A stretch of 32,927 nt of DNA from Methanobacteriota archaeon. Its GTDB lineage: Archaea; Thermoplasmatota; Poseidoniia; Poseidoniales; Thalassarchaeaceae. A program made the position numbers and the translations under genes. Positions 1-8,137 of the stretch are shown here, piece by piece. Numbering within the stretch: the stretch's first letter is position 1; every line of letters begins with the position of its first letter. Under the pieces are notes generated by a model. That model was not told where the DNA came from, searched no databases, and worked only from the letters and a program-made list of their open reading frames with translations. The DNA lies in assembly GCA_018650285.1 (NCBI GenBank), contig JABIGF010000009.1, positions 1 through 32,927 of the forward strand, read 5' to 3'.

Positions 1-757
1 GTCCACAGCGTTTACACCTAGGACTACCCGGGTATCTAATCCGGTTCGTGCCCCTAGGCTTCGTCCCTGACCGTCAGATCCGTTCTAGTGTAGAGCCTTC
101 GCAACTGGTGGTCCCTACGGGATGACAGGATTTTACCCCTACCCCGCAGGTACCCTACACCTCTCCCGGTCTCAAGTTTGGCCGTCCTCGCAGAATTCAG
201 ACAGTTGAGCTGTCTGATTTACCCACGAATGTACCAAACCGGCTACGGACGTTTTAGGCCCAATAAGAACGACGACCACTTGGGGCTTCGGTATTACCGC
301 GGCGGCTGGCACCGATATTTCCCGCCCCTATTACGCGACCTGTTTAGAGTCGCTTCAGACACCACTAAAAAGTGGGCCAATTGGAGTTCCCTGATCACGA
401 TTTCTCGCATTGTCAAGTTTTCGCGCCTGCTGCACCCCGTGGGGTCTGGATTCGTGTCTCAGAATCCATCTCCGGGCGATTGCTCTCACAACCCGTACGC
501 GTCGAAGGCTAGGAGGTCCTTTACACCCCCTACTACCTGATACGCCGCAGACCCATCCTACTCCGCCGGAGCTTTCATCCACCAACCGTTCCAGGCATGG
601 TGAACTATGGGGTATTATTCTCACTTTCGCGAGGTTATTCCCCAGAGTAGGGCAGGTTATCCACGTGTTACTGAGCGGTACGCCGAGGCTAGGCCTCTAG
701 ACTCGCATGGCTTAATCGAACTCCAATAGCGGTCGCCTCCGGCAGGATCAACCGGAT
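1..757 (-). rRNA. rrs: 16S ribosomal RNA, 5' half (partial)
   Basis: Read on the minus strand this begins near 757 with the archaeal 16S start (AATCCGGTTGATCCTGCCGG) and runs to the window edge. The universal 530-loop sequence GTGCCAGCCGCCGCGGTAA lies at 294-312 and the GGATTAGATACCC segment at 30-42, so roughly the first 800 E. coli positions are covered and the 3' half is missing. The GGTTGATCC start and GATACCCGGGTAGTCC are archaeal in type. The mature 5' end is placed by similarity and could shift by a few bases. Whether 23S follows cannot be seen. The gene lies on the same strand as, and downstream of, secY. Confidence 0.97.
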
Positions 758-762
758 TTCAT

Positions 763-778
763 GTCGGCCGAAACCGAC
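763..778 (-). promoter_or_regulatory. Short hairpin immediately upstream of the 16S 5' end
   Basis: On the transcribed strand GTCGG-TTTCGG-CCGAC forms a 5-bp stem ending five bases before the predicted mature 16S start. It could be part of a pre-16S processing helix or a local leader hairpin. Function is inferred only from position. Confidence 0.4.
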
Positions 779-945
779 TTTCAATCTTTTCAATCCCTAG
801 GAGACTTGGTCATCGCTAACTGTTACTCATTGGTTATTTGACAAGGTTATTTTGCACCTTATTTTGTTCCTTTGCACACATCATTGTGTGTCATTACATG
901 TATCACCTCTTAGCCATAAGCCAAGCTCATGGCAGCATTACCTCG

Positions 946-1021
946 GCTACAACGTATGCTTGATGGTGTTCTTCATCGCCCATTGCTGAACTCAGACACC
1001 AACGCCGTGCATTGCTGTAGC
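946..1021 (-). other. Long imperfect hairpin in the secY-16S spacer
   Basis: Three nested complementary segments are visible: GCTACA (946-951) with TGTAGC (1016-1021), ATGC (956-959) with GCAT (1009-1012), and TGGTGT (964-969) with ACACCA (996-1001). They are separated by small internal loops and enclose a 26-base loop. This could be a structured 16S leader or an independent small RNA. No known RNA family was recognised. Confidence 0.3.
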
Positions 1022-1175
1022 ATCCCGCCGACCTACCGTCCCTATATCAACCTGACTCAACAGGCCAGTTTAACGACCTATGCCGTATGTGATTCAGTAC
1101 CACGGTTTTGATACCTTGGACAAGGATATTCTAACCAGTAATTTGAGGCGCTGAAATCAGCAATAACTAGGCGCA

Positions 1176-3095
1176 TTATTCGGCGCCAAAGAACTCTCTC
1201 ATGAAGGGATGCATCTCCATTGCTTGCTCTTTTTGAATCTGTTCATACGTCCTCAAAATGATACCTACGGCAAGAAGCAATCCGGTTCCTGAAGCATTTC
1301 CAACCGTCCCTAACAAGTCGGCACCAGCAGCTAACAGCCCGACGAACGCACCCGAAAATAGGGTCACAGGCGGAATATATCGCTCTAGAATTCTCTCTAA
1401 CACCACCGGATTTTTCCGGAATCCTGGGATCTGCATCCCGGTCCTTTCAATCTGTTTAGCAACGTCTTTTGCAGACATATTTGTAGTCTCAATCCAGAAC
1501 TTCGCGAATACCATCGAACCGACCGTCATTACGAACACATATACGAAGACGTGAAGCATGATTTGCCACAATTCGTGGCCAAAGCCATCACCACTTTGAT
1601 CTAGCAACGGTATCAACCAGGACTGCACTCCACTAACCATTGAAGCATACCACGCAAACCCATCCGAAGCAGTCGTCGAACCGACCTCATACGAACCTAG
1701 CCAGGGCGATATGCTGTACGCTCCGTTAGCACCTAACAGAGGCACTGTAGAGAGCACTGGATGACTCCAGAATAGCAATGTGAACATGTTCAAGTTAGCC
1801 AACAATGCCGCCATCAAAATAACCGGAATGTTACTTGCGTAAACCAATCGGATTGGATACTTTCCACGATGCCCACGGACCTTCCCGTGAGTCAACGGCA
1901 ATTCCAATTTGCTAGACTCGGCATAAGCCACAATTAGGAATACAATAATTGACGAAAATAAGGCAACCAGCGGATTCGCGTGATTCAGTAATATCATCTC
2001 AAATCCATTCTGCGAAACCAATTCTGAATTGGTAGCTGTCCTCAAAGTGTAGAATATCATTGGCAACACACCTGACGGCGGATTTTGCATACTGTAGGCT
2101 CCAGCAGATACTGGCAGTGGTGAAAGAGTCCCCACGAATGTTGACTGCGCCACACCAGCAGCAATGAAAAGAGAGATACCTGAACCAATACCCCACTTAC
2201 TGACTAATTCATCCATTAGGAAAACAAGGTACGAACCAATAAATAATTGTCCTACAATTAGCACATTAGCCCAACCCAAACCAAACATTTCGATAATATT
2301 CTCATGTGGGTCTAGGAAACCGTATACTTGAGGAATTGATTCAATTGGAATCATCAAAAGAACTAGGATTTTTTGCACACCTTGGTATAGTTGCTTATCT
2401 TCTGAATCCTGCAAATCAAGATTGATGATTTTTGCACCAGCAAACAACTGCATCACAATCGATGCTGTAACAATTGGCCCAATACCCAAGTGCATGATTG
2501 AACCAGATGCACCGGCCATAATTGCACGGAATGAGGAAAATATATCCATTGTAGAATCTGCCAAACCCCAAATCATGACATTTGTCATCATGAAGTAAAT
2601 GATCAGAACAATTGTCGTAGTCATCAACTTCTGATTGAATCGCACGTGACCATCTGGCTTAGTGATTGAAGGATAGACATCTACGAAACGCTTGAGTGCG
2701 TATAGTCGGCTGCTTTCATCTCCTGTATACACAAGACATGCTAGAGCTAAGCCAGCACCTAAACCAAGTAATCCAATCCCTACAAAGAGGAACCCTACTT
2801 GAGTATCATCTTGTAATGCCCAGTAAAAGAAAACCCCCATAATGGACAGCCACATGAGGAATTTTGCTGTTGAGCCAAGGAACTTTATTTGCTTAATTCC
2901 ATCTGGCAAATCCTTCTGGATTGCCCAAAGTACCCACGCAACATATGCAACTGCTACTGCAATCATTTCTGCAGCGTAAACCATTGCATCTCTATCTGCG
3001 CCAAGAAGATCTTCCTTCTTCCACCAAAATAGAGCGCCAAAGTAGATGATTGATACGGCTGTTATGCCGAATGCTGAGGGCTTTCGTACTGCCAT
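1176..3095 (-). CDS. secY: Protein translocase subunit SecY with N-terminal membrane extension
   Basis: SecY is the pore of the Sec translocon in the cytoplasmic membrane and exports or inserts nascent proteins. Residues from about 135 to the end read as a normal archaeal SecY: first core helix near 158-177, then the plug region and second helix at about 189-224 (including MHLGIGPIVTASIVMQLF), and a usual C-terminus. The protein has 639 residues against roughly 430-490 for most archaeal SecY. The extra length includes about 130 N-terminal residues with four hydrophobic segments (about 11-25, 38-59, 77-95, 99-123). The ATG is preceded by GGATGGGCGTG. The gene closes the ribosomal protein cluster after uL15, its usual archaeal position. 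Identification is very sure; the role of the extension is unknown. Confidence 0.95.
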   Translation of the reverse strand: MAVRKPSAFGITAVSIIYFGALFWWKKEDLLGADRDAMVYAAEMIAVAVAYVAWVLWAIQKDLPDGIKQIKFLGSTAKFLMWLSIMGVFFYWALQDDTQVGFLFVGIGLLGLGAGLALACLVYTGDESSRLYALKRFVDVYPSITKPDGHVRFNQKLMTTTIVLIIYFMMTNVMIWGLADSTMDIFSSFRAIMAGASGSIMHLGIGPIVTASIVMQLFAGAKIINLDLQDSEDKQLYQGVQKILVLLMIPIESIPQVYGFLDPHENIIEMFGLGWANVLIVGQLFIGSYLVFLMDELVSKWGIGSGISLFIAAGVAQSTFVGTLSPLPVSAGAYSMQNPPSGVLPMIFYTLRTATNSELVSQNGFEMILLNHANPLVALFSSIIVFLIVAYAESSKLELPLTHGKVRGHRGKYPIRLVYASNIPVILMAALLANLNMFTLLFWSHPVLSTVPLLGANGAYSISPWLGSYEVGSTTASDGFAWYASMVSGVQSWLIPLLDQSGDGFGHELWQIMLHVFVYVFVMTVGSMVFAKFWIETTNMSAKDVAKQIERTGMQIPGFRKNPVVLERILERYIPPVTLFSGAFVGLLAAGADLLGTVGNASGTGLLLAVGIILRTYEQIQKEQAMEMHPFMREFFGAE

Positions 3096-3150
3096 ATTGT
3101 TTCACGCCCATCCATTAGTTCATTTCAGAGTTTCTTTGTTGATGGAGGAA

Positions 3151-3579
3151 TTATTCCTCTTCCCACTCGTCTTCATCGTCGCCGCCAGCTGCTAAAGTGA
3201 CAGAGCCACCTGCTGCTTCGACCTTTTCAACAGCCTTCGCACTTGCGTGCTCAACAGTCACTGCAATCGCTCTGTTAATTCGGCCACTGCCGAGTAACTT
3301 GTCAATCTGGAATTTCGCCAAATCTACGCTGTCATCATCTCCTGCTAAGTCAGAAAGTTGATTGACATTTGTAGTGACATGGACTGTACGTAGTGAAGGG
3401 TCGCGGTTGAAACCGTGCATACCCCAATGATTTGGCATATACTTGATTCTAGTCATAACACGGTGCTTGTTGAGACCAGCATTTCCACGCCCACCTCTCT
3501 TTCCTGCACCACGTCCTGCTTTCTTACCGCGGCCGTGATAACGGCAGCGTCCACGGAATTTATTTGTTCTTGATGGCAT
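3151..3579 (-). CDS. rpl15: Large subunit ribosomal protein uL15
   Basis: A 142-residue 50S protein, archaeal/eukaryotic uL15 (L27a-like) type. The N-terminus has the glycine- and basic-rich stretch of the family (RYHGRGKKAGRGAGKRGGRG) that threads into 23S rRNA, followed by a compact C-terminal domain. The last residues are strongly acidic (GGDDEDEWEEE), a tail type that recurs on uL22 and uS3 in this cluster. It lies between uL30 (13-base gap) and secY (55-base gap), the normal archaeal order. Confidence 0.96.
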   Translation of the reverse strand: MPSRTNKFRGRCRYHGRGKKAGRGAGKRGGRGNAGLNKHRVMTRIKYMPNHWGMHGFNRDPSLRTVHVTTNVNQLSDLAGDDDSVDLAKFQIDKLLGSGRINRAIAVTVEHASAKAVEKVEAAGGSVTLAAGGDDEDEWEEE

Positions 3580-3592
3580 ATCTCACAACTCC

Positions 3593-4063
3593 TCAAATCA
3601 TTCTCCCAGCGAGATCAGTAATGGCCTCGCCGCGGTAACCAAGTGCTCCACCAACAGTGAAGTGGCGCTTGATGCCACCCCAACCCTTGGAACCACGTGG
3701 TGGATGAAGTCTGAATACTGGCTTCATATCATTAATTGACTTTGTAGATGCCTCTCCTGCAGCAATAGATGCTGCAAACTCCTTGATATTCTTGAAATCT
3801 GTTTCGGCCTTTACAATAGCGTCAGTCACTGGTTTATCACCCATCAATCGGCCTCTCTCAGCGATGAGGGTGGCGATTGTTGATTCGTCAACTTGTCCCC
3901 AGGTGACGTAATCCTTAGCCTTCTGAAGCATTCCTGCATTAACATCGTTCTCATGAATAAGAACTGCATGGTTAACACGAGTCAAATTTAGATGAGCCAT
4001 TGTTTGTTTGATAGAACGCTCAACACCAATGTTTGAACGTGCTCTAATTACTAGCCAAGTCAT
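3593..4063 (-). CDS. rpl30: Large subunit ribosomal protein uL30
   Basis: A 156-residue uL30 of the long archaeal/eukaryotic (L7-like) type, much longer than the roughly 60-residue bacterial form. The N-terminal WLVIRARSNIGVE strand and the segment LNLTRVNHAVLIHEND are typical. The C-terminal part includes PPRGSKGWGGIKRHFTVGGA, the glycine-rich end seen in archaeal homologues. The start codon overlaps the uS5 stop by four bases (4060-4063), suggesting translational coupling. Confidence 0.95.
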   Translation of the reverse strand: MTWLVIRARSNIGVERSIKQTMAHLNLTRVNHAVLIHENDVNAGMLQKAKDYVTWGQVDESTIATLIAERGRLMGDKPVTDAIVKAETDFKNIKEFAASIAAGEASTKSINDMKPVFRLHPPRGSKGWGGIKRHFTVGGALGYRGEAITDLAGRMI

Positions 4064-4836
4064 TCGTTCACCCTACCTGTTGACATATACAATCTCTTCT
4101 TTTGGTCACCACTGACCTTTGATTTGTTGAGATTGTTTAGTGCATTGTATGTAGCACGTGCGAAATTGATTGTAGTTCGTGTCTGGCCCTTTGTGCGAGA
4201 GTAAATATCAGTAATACCTGCAAGACGCAGTACTATCTTTCCTTTTGCACCGATAACCAATCCCTTTCCTGCAGGTGCAGGTAGAAGAGTCACGCGGGTT
4301 GAACCAGAGCGTCCAGTAATCTTGAATGGCACACTTGTACCACCGCCGACACCAGATTCCCATGAACCGTTTCCACGCATTACTGGAATAATGTTGAGTT
4401 TTGCATTGTCAATCGCCTTGCGAATTGTTGCTGCAACTTCCTTTCCTTTCACCATACCAATTCCAACATACCCGTTACCGTTACCAACAGCAGCCATAAC
4501 GTTGAATCTAACTCTACGTCCACTGTCAGTCATTCGCTGAATCATGTTAACGTTGATGACTTCATCTTCCAAATTTGGAAGCAATGCATCGACGATTTCA
4601 ACTTCACGGATTGGCATACGACTGTTCAATGCCTGCTCCATTGTAGTGATTTCGCCATTTCTGACCATTCGGCCAAGACGAGTTCTTGGATTCCATGAAC
4701 GGAGGTTTGCCATTGCATCATGCCCACCCTTTCTTCGGCGGTGACGACCTTGTTCTGGTTCTGGCTGTGGGTTGTATGCTAATACTAGGCCTGGTGCGAC
4801 CTCTGCTGTATCAGGTGCTGGTTGTTCTTCACTCAT
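4060..4836 (-). CDS. rps5: Small subunit ribosomal protein uS5
   Basis: uS5 sits on the back of the 30S body and contributes to decoding fidelity and the mRNA entry site. The double-stranded RNA-binding S5 domain is clear (about VEIVDALLPNLEDEVINV onward) with the conserved GNGNGYVGIGMVKGKEV. The C-terminal domain has TRVTLLPAPAGKGLVIG. The 258-residue length includes about 40 extra N-terminal residues that are acidic, then basic (GRHRRRKGGHD). It starts four bases after the uL18 stop and overlaps uL30 by four bases. Confidence 0.96.
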   Translation of the reverse strand: MSEEQPAPDTAEVAPGLVLAYNPQPEPEQGRHRRRKGGHDAMANLRSWNPRTRLGRMVRNGEITTMEQALNSRMPIREVEIVDALLPNLEDEVINVNMIQRMTDSGRRVRFNVMAAVGNGNGYVGIGMVKGKEVAATIRKAIDNAKLNIIPVMRGNGSWESGVGGGTSVPFKITGRSGSTRVTLLPAPAGKGLVIGAKGKIVLRLAGITDIYSRTKGQTRTTINFARATYNALNNLNKSKVSGDQKKRLYMSTGRVNE

Positions 4837-4840
4837 TTAT

Positions 4841-5350
4841 TCAGGCCCCCTCAATTGCTTTCTTACTTGCTGCAACAGACTTCGACATCTTATCTGAGAT
4901 ATGACTGCCAGAAAGTCTCTCTTCATCAGGGAGAATATCTTCTCCGTGTGGAATTTCTAAGCCACCATCAACCATTCCCTTGAGTGCCGCAAAGACACGG
5001 TTACCCTTGGATGCAGCAGCTAGACCAATGTCAAGCACTGCAGAATCATGGCCTGCTGCTGTTGCCTGCTTTGCAAGCACCAATCCTGCTAGATAACAAG
5101 CAGGAACTGATTTGCGAGATGCCTTCTTTGGCCACTTGTAATCAGAAACAAGATTTGAACCAGATGAAGTTGCAAGAATTTTGTCTCCATCCATCTCGTA
5201 TCCAACAAGTTGGCAGATAACTTGAGTATTTGTCACACGTACTACTGCGCGTGGTTCACCACCGCGCAACAACTTGAGTCGTCTACGGTAATCGGTTAAT
5301 CCGTGTTCACGGCGTGCGTACTTACGGCGCTGATTCTTTCCATGTGCCAT
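4841..5350 (-). CDS. rpl18: Large subunit ribosomal protein uL18
   Basis: A 169-residue 5S rRNA-binding protein of the 50S central protuberance. The N-terminal basic segment (RRKYARREHGLTDYRRRLKLL) and following strand RAVVRVTNTQVICQLV match archaeal uL18; the archaeal C-terminal extension is present. Its ATG overlaps the eL19 stop codon by one base (TAATG), so the two are probably translationally coupled. Confidence 0.95.
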   Translation of the reverse strand: MAHGKNQRRKYARREHGLTDYRRRLKLLRGGEPRAVVRVTNTQVICQLVGYEMDGDKILATSSGSNLVSDYKWPKKASRKSVPACYLAGLVLAKQATAAGHDSAVLDIGLAAASKGNRVFAALKGMVDGGLEIPHGEDILPDEERLSGSHISDKMSKSVAASKKAIEGA

Positions 5351-5826
5351 TATTCATCACCTCCAAGCTTTACTCCATCAAGTTTCATGTTTGATTTCAT
5401 GTGAGCGATACTTCGGTATGAGTTACCCTTTGCCTTACGGTAGTAGTAACGATACTTGCTTGCATCAAGAGTTCCATCATCACGCATATCCTTGAGGACA
5501 CGGCGCTGTGAGCGAATTGTTCGCATCCAGCGATTCTTGCGAGGATTACGAGCATTTGCTGTACCACTTCGTGTACCTTGTCCTTTACGGCGACCTTTTG
5601 CCCTCTGTGCTGCATTCTTATTTGCTCTAACACGGCTAGTTCCCTGTACAGGCTTTGCCTTGATGTATCCCATATCAATAAGATTGCGAATATCTTCCTT
5701 CTGAACTGCACTGCTTACTTGTTCTAGATAATTATCATTGATCCATACTCTGTTCAAACCAACTTCTTGACCAAGTTGTACTGTAAGAATTTCAGCTGCT
5801 AGACGCTTCTGGTTACTCAACTGCAT
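5350..5826 (-). CDS. rpl19e: Large subunit ribosomal protein eL19
   Basis: A 158-residue archaeal/eukaryotic 50S protein without bacterial homologue; it lies near the tunnel exit and intersubunit bridges. The family signature is visible as a helical N-terminus (LSNQKRLAAEILTVQLG), a very basic middle (KGRRKGQGTRSGTANARNPR) and a C-terminal YYRKAKGNSYRS. I start at the ATG at 5826 rather than a TTG three bases earlier; this ATG overlaps the eL32 stop (TGATG) and follows an AGGAGG ten bases upstream. Confidence 0.95.
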   Translation of the reverse strand: MQLSNQKRLAAEILTVQLGQEVGLNRVWINDNYLEQVSSAVQKEDIRNLIDMGYIKAKPVQGTSRVRANKNAAQRAKGRRKGQGTRSGTANARNPRKNRWMRTIRSQRRVLKDMRDDGTLDASKYRYYYRKAKGNSYRSIAHMKSNMKLDGVKLGGDE

Positions 5827-6476
5827 CAAATATTCCTCCTTCGATTTAAGACACGGATACCTAATTCATCCGCTTTTTCGTGAATCATTGCTCTCTTTCG
5901 GTTACCAACTCTCTTTCCGATGCGAGCCGCTTCGGTCTTTGGGTCAATAATATCGAGGTCATCAGGTCGGTGGACCATGACTTCGCTAAATCCAGATGGG
6001 TGGAGATTGCGTGCTTCAGCGACTTTACCAAAACCAACACGTGCCATTGGTGTGCGCCATCTCTTGTTCTTGCGTTGCTTACTGTCCATACCTTTCGGCT
6101 TGCGCCATCCAGTACGTGCCAATCTCTTGTATCGGTACCATTCTTGACGGCGGAATGCTGGTTGTTTCTTGCCTTGCGCTTGACGCTTTGCAAGTGCTTC
6201 CTTGATAGCATCTGATAATTCTGGTTTCTGACGAGCAACGTGGATTGTCTCCTCGTCGTCCCAATCATCTTCCATGTCATCAAAGTCATCATCATCCATT
6301 GAATCGTCAACATCGTCAGTAGATTCAGTAGCAACTTCTGCAACTTCTTCTACAACATCACCACTATCTTCTTCAAGACGAGTGATTAAGTCTGCTTTCT
6401 TACCAGAAACAGGCAAACCCGCTTCCTTCAGAAGTTCTTTCAGTTCTGCAACAGTCATATCGTTATATTCAGACAT
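5826..6476 (-). CDS. rpl32e: Large subunit ribosomal protein eL32 with N-terminal SAP-like segment
   Basis: The C-terminal part (from about residue 105) is eL32, a 50S protein specific to archaea and eukaryotes, with FRRQEWYRYKRLARTGWRKPKG and GFGKVAEARNLHPSGF. Residues 6-36 read as a SAP-like helix-extended-helix motif (VAELKELLKEAGLPVSGKKA then DLITRLEE). A strongly acidic linker (about 34-79) rich in D and E follows. The 216-residue total is long for the family because of this N-terminus. GAGGAGGTG lies upstream of the ATG. The ribosomal assignment is sure; the SAP reading is by motif. Confidence 0.94.
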   Translation of the reverse strand: MSEYNDMTVAELKELLKEAGLPVSGKKADLITRLEEDSGDVVEEVAEVATESTDDVDDSMDDDDFDDMEDDWDDEETIHVARQKPELSDAIKEALAKRQAQGKKQPAFRRQEWYRYKRLARTGWRKPKGMDSKQRKNKRWRTPMARVGFGKVAEARNLHPSGFSEVMVHRPDDLDIIDPKTEAARIGKRVGNRKRAMIHEKADELGIRVLNRRRNI

Positions 6477-6489
6477 ACATCACACCTCC

Positions 6490-7044
6490 TCAGTTTGCCC
6501 CCTTAGAGACAATGTAAACTCCATCCTGGAAAATTCTACGATCACGGTGGCGTATCTTACACGCACGCTCAATAATCGCTGCTGTTTGTCCAACTTTCTC
6601 TCGGTCAACACCTGAAACGATTACATCGCTCTTGTTTTCAACCTTCACCTGTACTTCGGAAGGTGTCCACTTGAGGTCAGCCACACGAGGGACCTTTTCG
6701 CCAAACAGATTCTTAATTTCAAAAGAAGAACCATTGACAGCCAAAGTCATTGGGAAGTGAGAGTACACAGCCTTGAGACGATACTCAAAGCCATCAGTAA
6801 CACCTTTCACCATGTTGTTGATGTGTGCTCTCCAAGTCCCACAAAGGGCCTTTTCCTTACGACGTGGTAGTTCACATTGAACCACAACATTGTCGCCTTG
6901 AATGGAAACATTCACCTTACTGTGCCAGAATTCACGAGACATGGAACCATTTGAACCAGTCAAAGTTAGGCTATCTCCATCTAGAGATGCCTCGACACCC
7001 TCAGTAAGAGAGATTTTGTGTACGATTTGGTCTAGTTTTACCAT
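6490..7044 (-). CDS. rpl6: Large subunit ribosomal protein uL6
   Basis: uL6 lies near the factor-binding site of the 50S subunit. The 184-residue product shows the two L6 repeats, with VTDGFEYRLKAVYSHFPM linking into the second domain and VIVSGVDREKVGQTAA near the end. The reading frame stays open further upstream, but the start MVKLDQIV at 7044 is chosen because GGTGAT precedes it closely and because it lies just after the uS8 stop region (uS8 ends at 7055), avoiding an overlap. Confidence 0.95.
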   Translation of the reverse strand: MVKLDQIVHKISLTEGVEASLDGDSLTLTGSNGSMSREFWHSKVNVSIQGDNVVVQCELPRRKEKALCGTWRAHINNMVKGVTDGFEYRLKAVYSHFPMTLAVNGSSFEIKNLFGEKVPRVADLKWTPSEVQVKVENKSDVIVSGVDREKVGQTAAIIERACKIRHRDRRIFQDGVYIVSKGAN

Positions 7045-7054
7045 ATTATCACCT

Positions 7055-7444
7055 TCAGAACACGTAGGCCAGCAAACGGCCTCCGATTGAACCCTCCTTG
7101 GCATCATAATGGTGCATCACACCTTGATTTGTTGTCATTAGAAGGAGACCAAAGTCCTGCGCTGGCAGGTATCTTGATTCCCACTTATCGAAATCAGCCC
7201 ACTTGACTGAATGTCGTGGCTTGATGACGCCGCATCTGTTGATTGCGCCAACCAATTCGATTCTGTATCCGCCACCGCGGCCGTTTTCGATCTTTTCATA
7301 TTCACCAATGTAGCCGCTCTCAGACATAATGCCGAGAAGCCGCCCGAGTAGTTTACTCGCTGGCTTTACTGTTACTTCGTAGTGTCCCGCTTGCTCAGCA
7401 TTAAAAATGCTGACAAATGCGTCATTTAATGGGTCAAATTGCAT
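7055..7444 (-). CDS. rps8: Small subunit ribosomal protein uS8
   Basis: A 129-residue protein that binds the central domain of 16S rRNA and is essential for 30S platform assembly. DPLNDAFVSIFNAEQAGH at the N-terminus and the C-terminal block QDFGLLLMTTNQGVMHHYDA then GSIGGRLLAYVF are those of archaeal uS8. GGAGTGATGAG precedes the ATG. In bacteria uS8 autoregulates the spc operon; whether this protein does so is unknown. Confidence 0.96.
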   Translation of the reverse strand: MQFDPLNDAFVSIFNAEQAGHYEVTVKPASKLLGRLLGIMSESGYIGEYEKIENGRGGGYRIELVGAINRCGVIKPRHSVKWADFDKWESRYLPAQDFGLLLMTTNQGVMHHYDAKEGSIGGRLLAYVF

Positions 7445-7457
7445 ATCTCATCACTCC

Positions 7458-7610
7458 TTAACTGTACTTCTTGAATCCTATTTCCGGCGCTATATCACGG
7501 AAGCATTGGCGGCATAGCCTTAGTCCGTGGCGTCGAATCATTCCTCTCTTACGTCCGCAGCGTCGGCAACCCGACTCACGACCGATTTCAACTCCGTGCT
7601 CTTTTCCCAT
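7458..7610 (-). CDS. rps14: Small subunit ribosomal protein uS14, zinc-binding type
   Basis: A short 50-residue gene read directly from the sequence between uL5 and uS8. The product starts [20 protein letters not shown] and ends [13 protein letters not shown]. Four cysteines form two CxxC pairs (C15/C18 and C33/C36), the zinc ribbon of archaeal uS14. It is a 30S head protein. AGGAGTGAAG lies directly before the ATG, and the gene is exactly in the position where archaeal spc clusters carry uS14. Confidence 0.95.
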   Translation of the reverse strand: MGKEHGVEIGRESGCRRCGRKRGMIRRHGLRLCRQCFRDIAPEIGFKKYS

Positions 7611-7612
7611 CT

Positions 7613-8137
7613 TCACTCCTCCACCAATGTCAATCCGAATTCATCCTTGAACCAAGCTTGACCTTCGCTACGTGTGACACAATGTGAAGATGGAATCTTC
7701 ATCTTTTGTCGACGACGTCTGCTTACTCTGTGACCTGGCCTCTCAAGCACGACATTGATGTCCATGCCAAAGATTCCAATCTCTGGATCATATTTCATTT
7801 CAGGGAAATCTGTGTAATCAGCGATACCAAAGGACATGTTACCTTGGATATCAACATTGTATGCAGGAATAGTGTTCTCACGGACCCAATAAGCATCGGT
7901 CAAGAACTTCTTGATTTTCTCTGCGTCACGGATGGTCACCTTACATCCAATTGGCGCACCTTCTCTTATCTTGAGTTCACGGTTGGTTGTCTTACCGAGT
8001 GTTCGTACAGGAGTACCACCGGTCAACAAAGTCAATACTTGCTCTGCGAGTTGAAGGCGGTTTCCACCTTCACCAACACCTATGTGGCAAGTAACCTTAG
8101 TGATTCTTGGCTTCAACATTGGATTAGCAGCACTCAT
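7613..8137 (-). CDS. rpl5: Large subunit ribosomal protein uL5
   Basis: A 174-residue 5S rRNA-binding protein of the central protuberance that contacts the P-site t[23 protein letters not shown] and the middle segment [20 protein letters not shown] match archaeal uL5, as does [20 protein letters not shown]. Its start overlaps the eS4 stop by four bases (8134-8137), and uS14 follows two bases after its stop. Confidence 0.96.
   Translation of the reverse strand: MSAANPMLKPRITKVTCHIGVGEGGNRLQLAEQVLTLLTGGTPVRTLGKTTNRELKIREGAPIGCKVTIRDAEKIKKFLTDAYWVRENTIPAYNVDIQGNMSFGIADYTDFPEMKYDPEIGIFGMDINVVLERPGHRVSRRRRQKMKIPSSHCVTRSEGQAWFKDEFGLTLVEE

Larger units (their letters stand above)
758..1175 (-). other. 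secY-16S spacer, 16S leader and promoter region
   Basis: These 418 bases hold no convincing protein gene and no tRNA cloverleaf. The rRNA promoter or processing sites must be here unless 16S is read through from secY. Visible structure includes perfect inverted repeats at 763-778 (GTCGG, 6-base centre, CCGAC, immediately before the 16S start), 843-860 (AAGGT/ACCTT), 875-890 (CACACA-TCAT-TGTGTG) and 1114-1125 (CCTTG-GA-CAAGG). A longer imperfect hairpin spans 946-1021. A TATA-like GATATAGG lies on the minus strand near 1043-1050, but I cannot fix a transcription start. Confidence 0.6.

Noticed and set aside
178-700. Several open frames on both strands inside the 16S region
   Set aside because: They lie within conserved 16S rRNA sequence and their products resemble no protein.
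964-1001. Box C/D or kink-turn small RNA (CTGA and GATGA near a stem on the minus strand)
   Set aside because: The boxes are not in the order or spacing of a C/D RNA and the inner helix needed for a kink-turn is weak.
929-1111. 60-codon open frame in the secY-16S spacer
   Set aside because: No ribosome binding site, wrong strand for the surrounding transcript, no recognisable product; the region shows RNA-like pairing instead.
7045-7107. Longer uL6 starting 21 residues upstream
   Set aside because: It would overlap uS8 and lacks a ribosome binding site; MVKLDQIV has GGTGAT in front.
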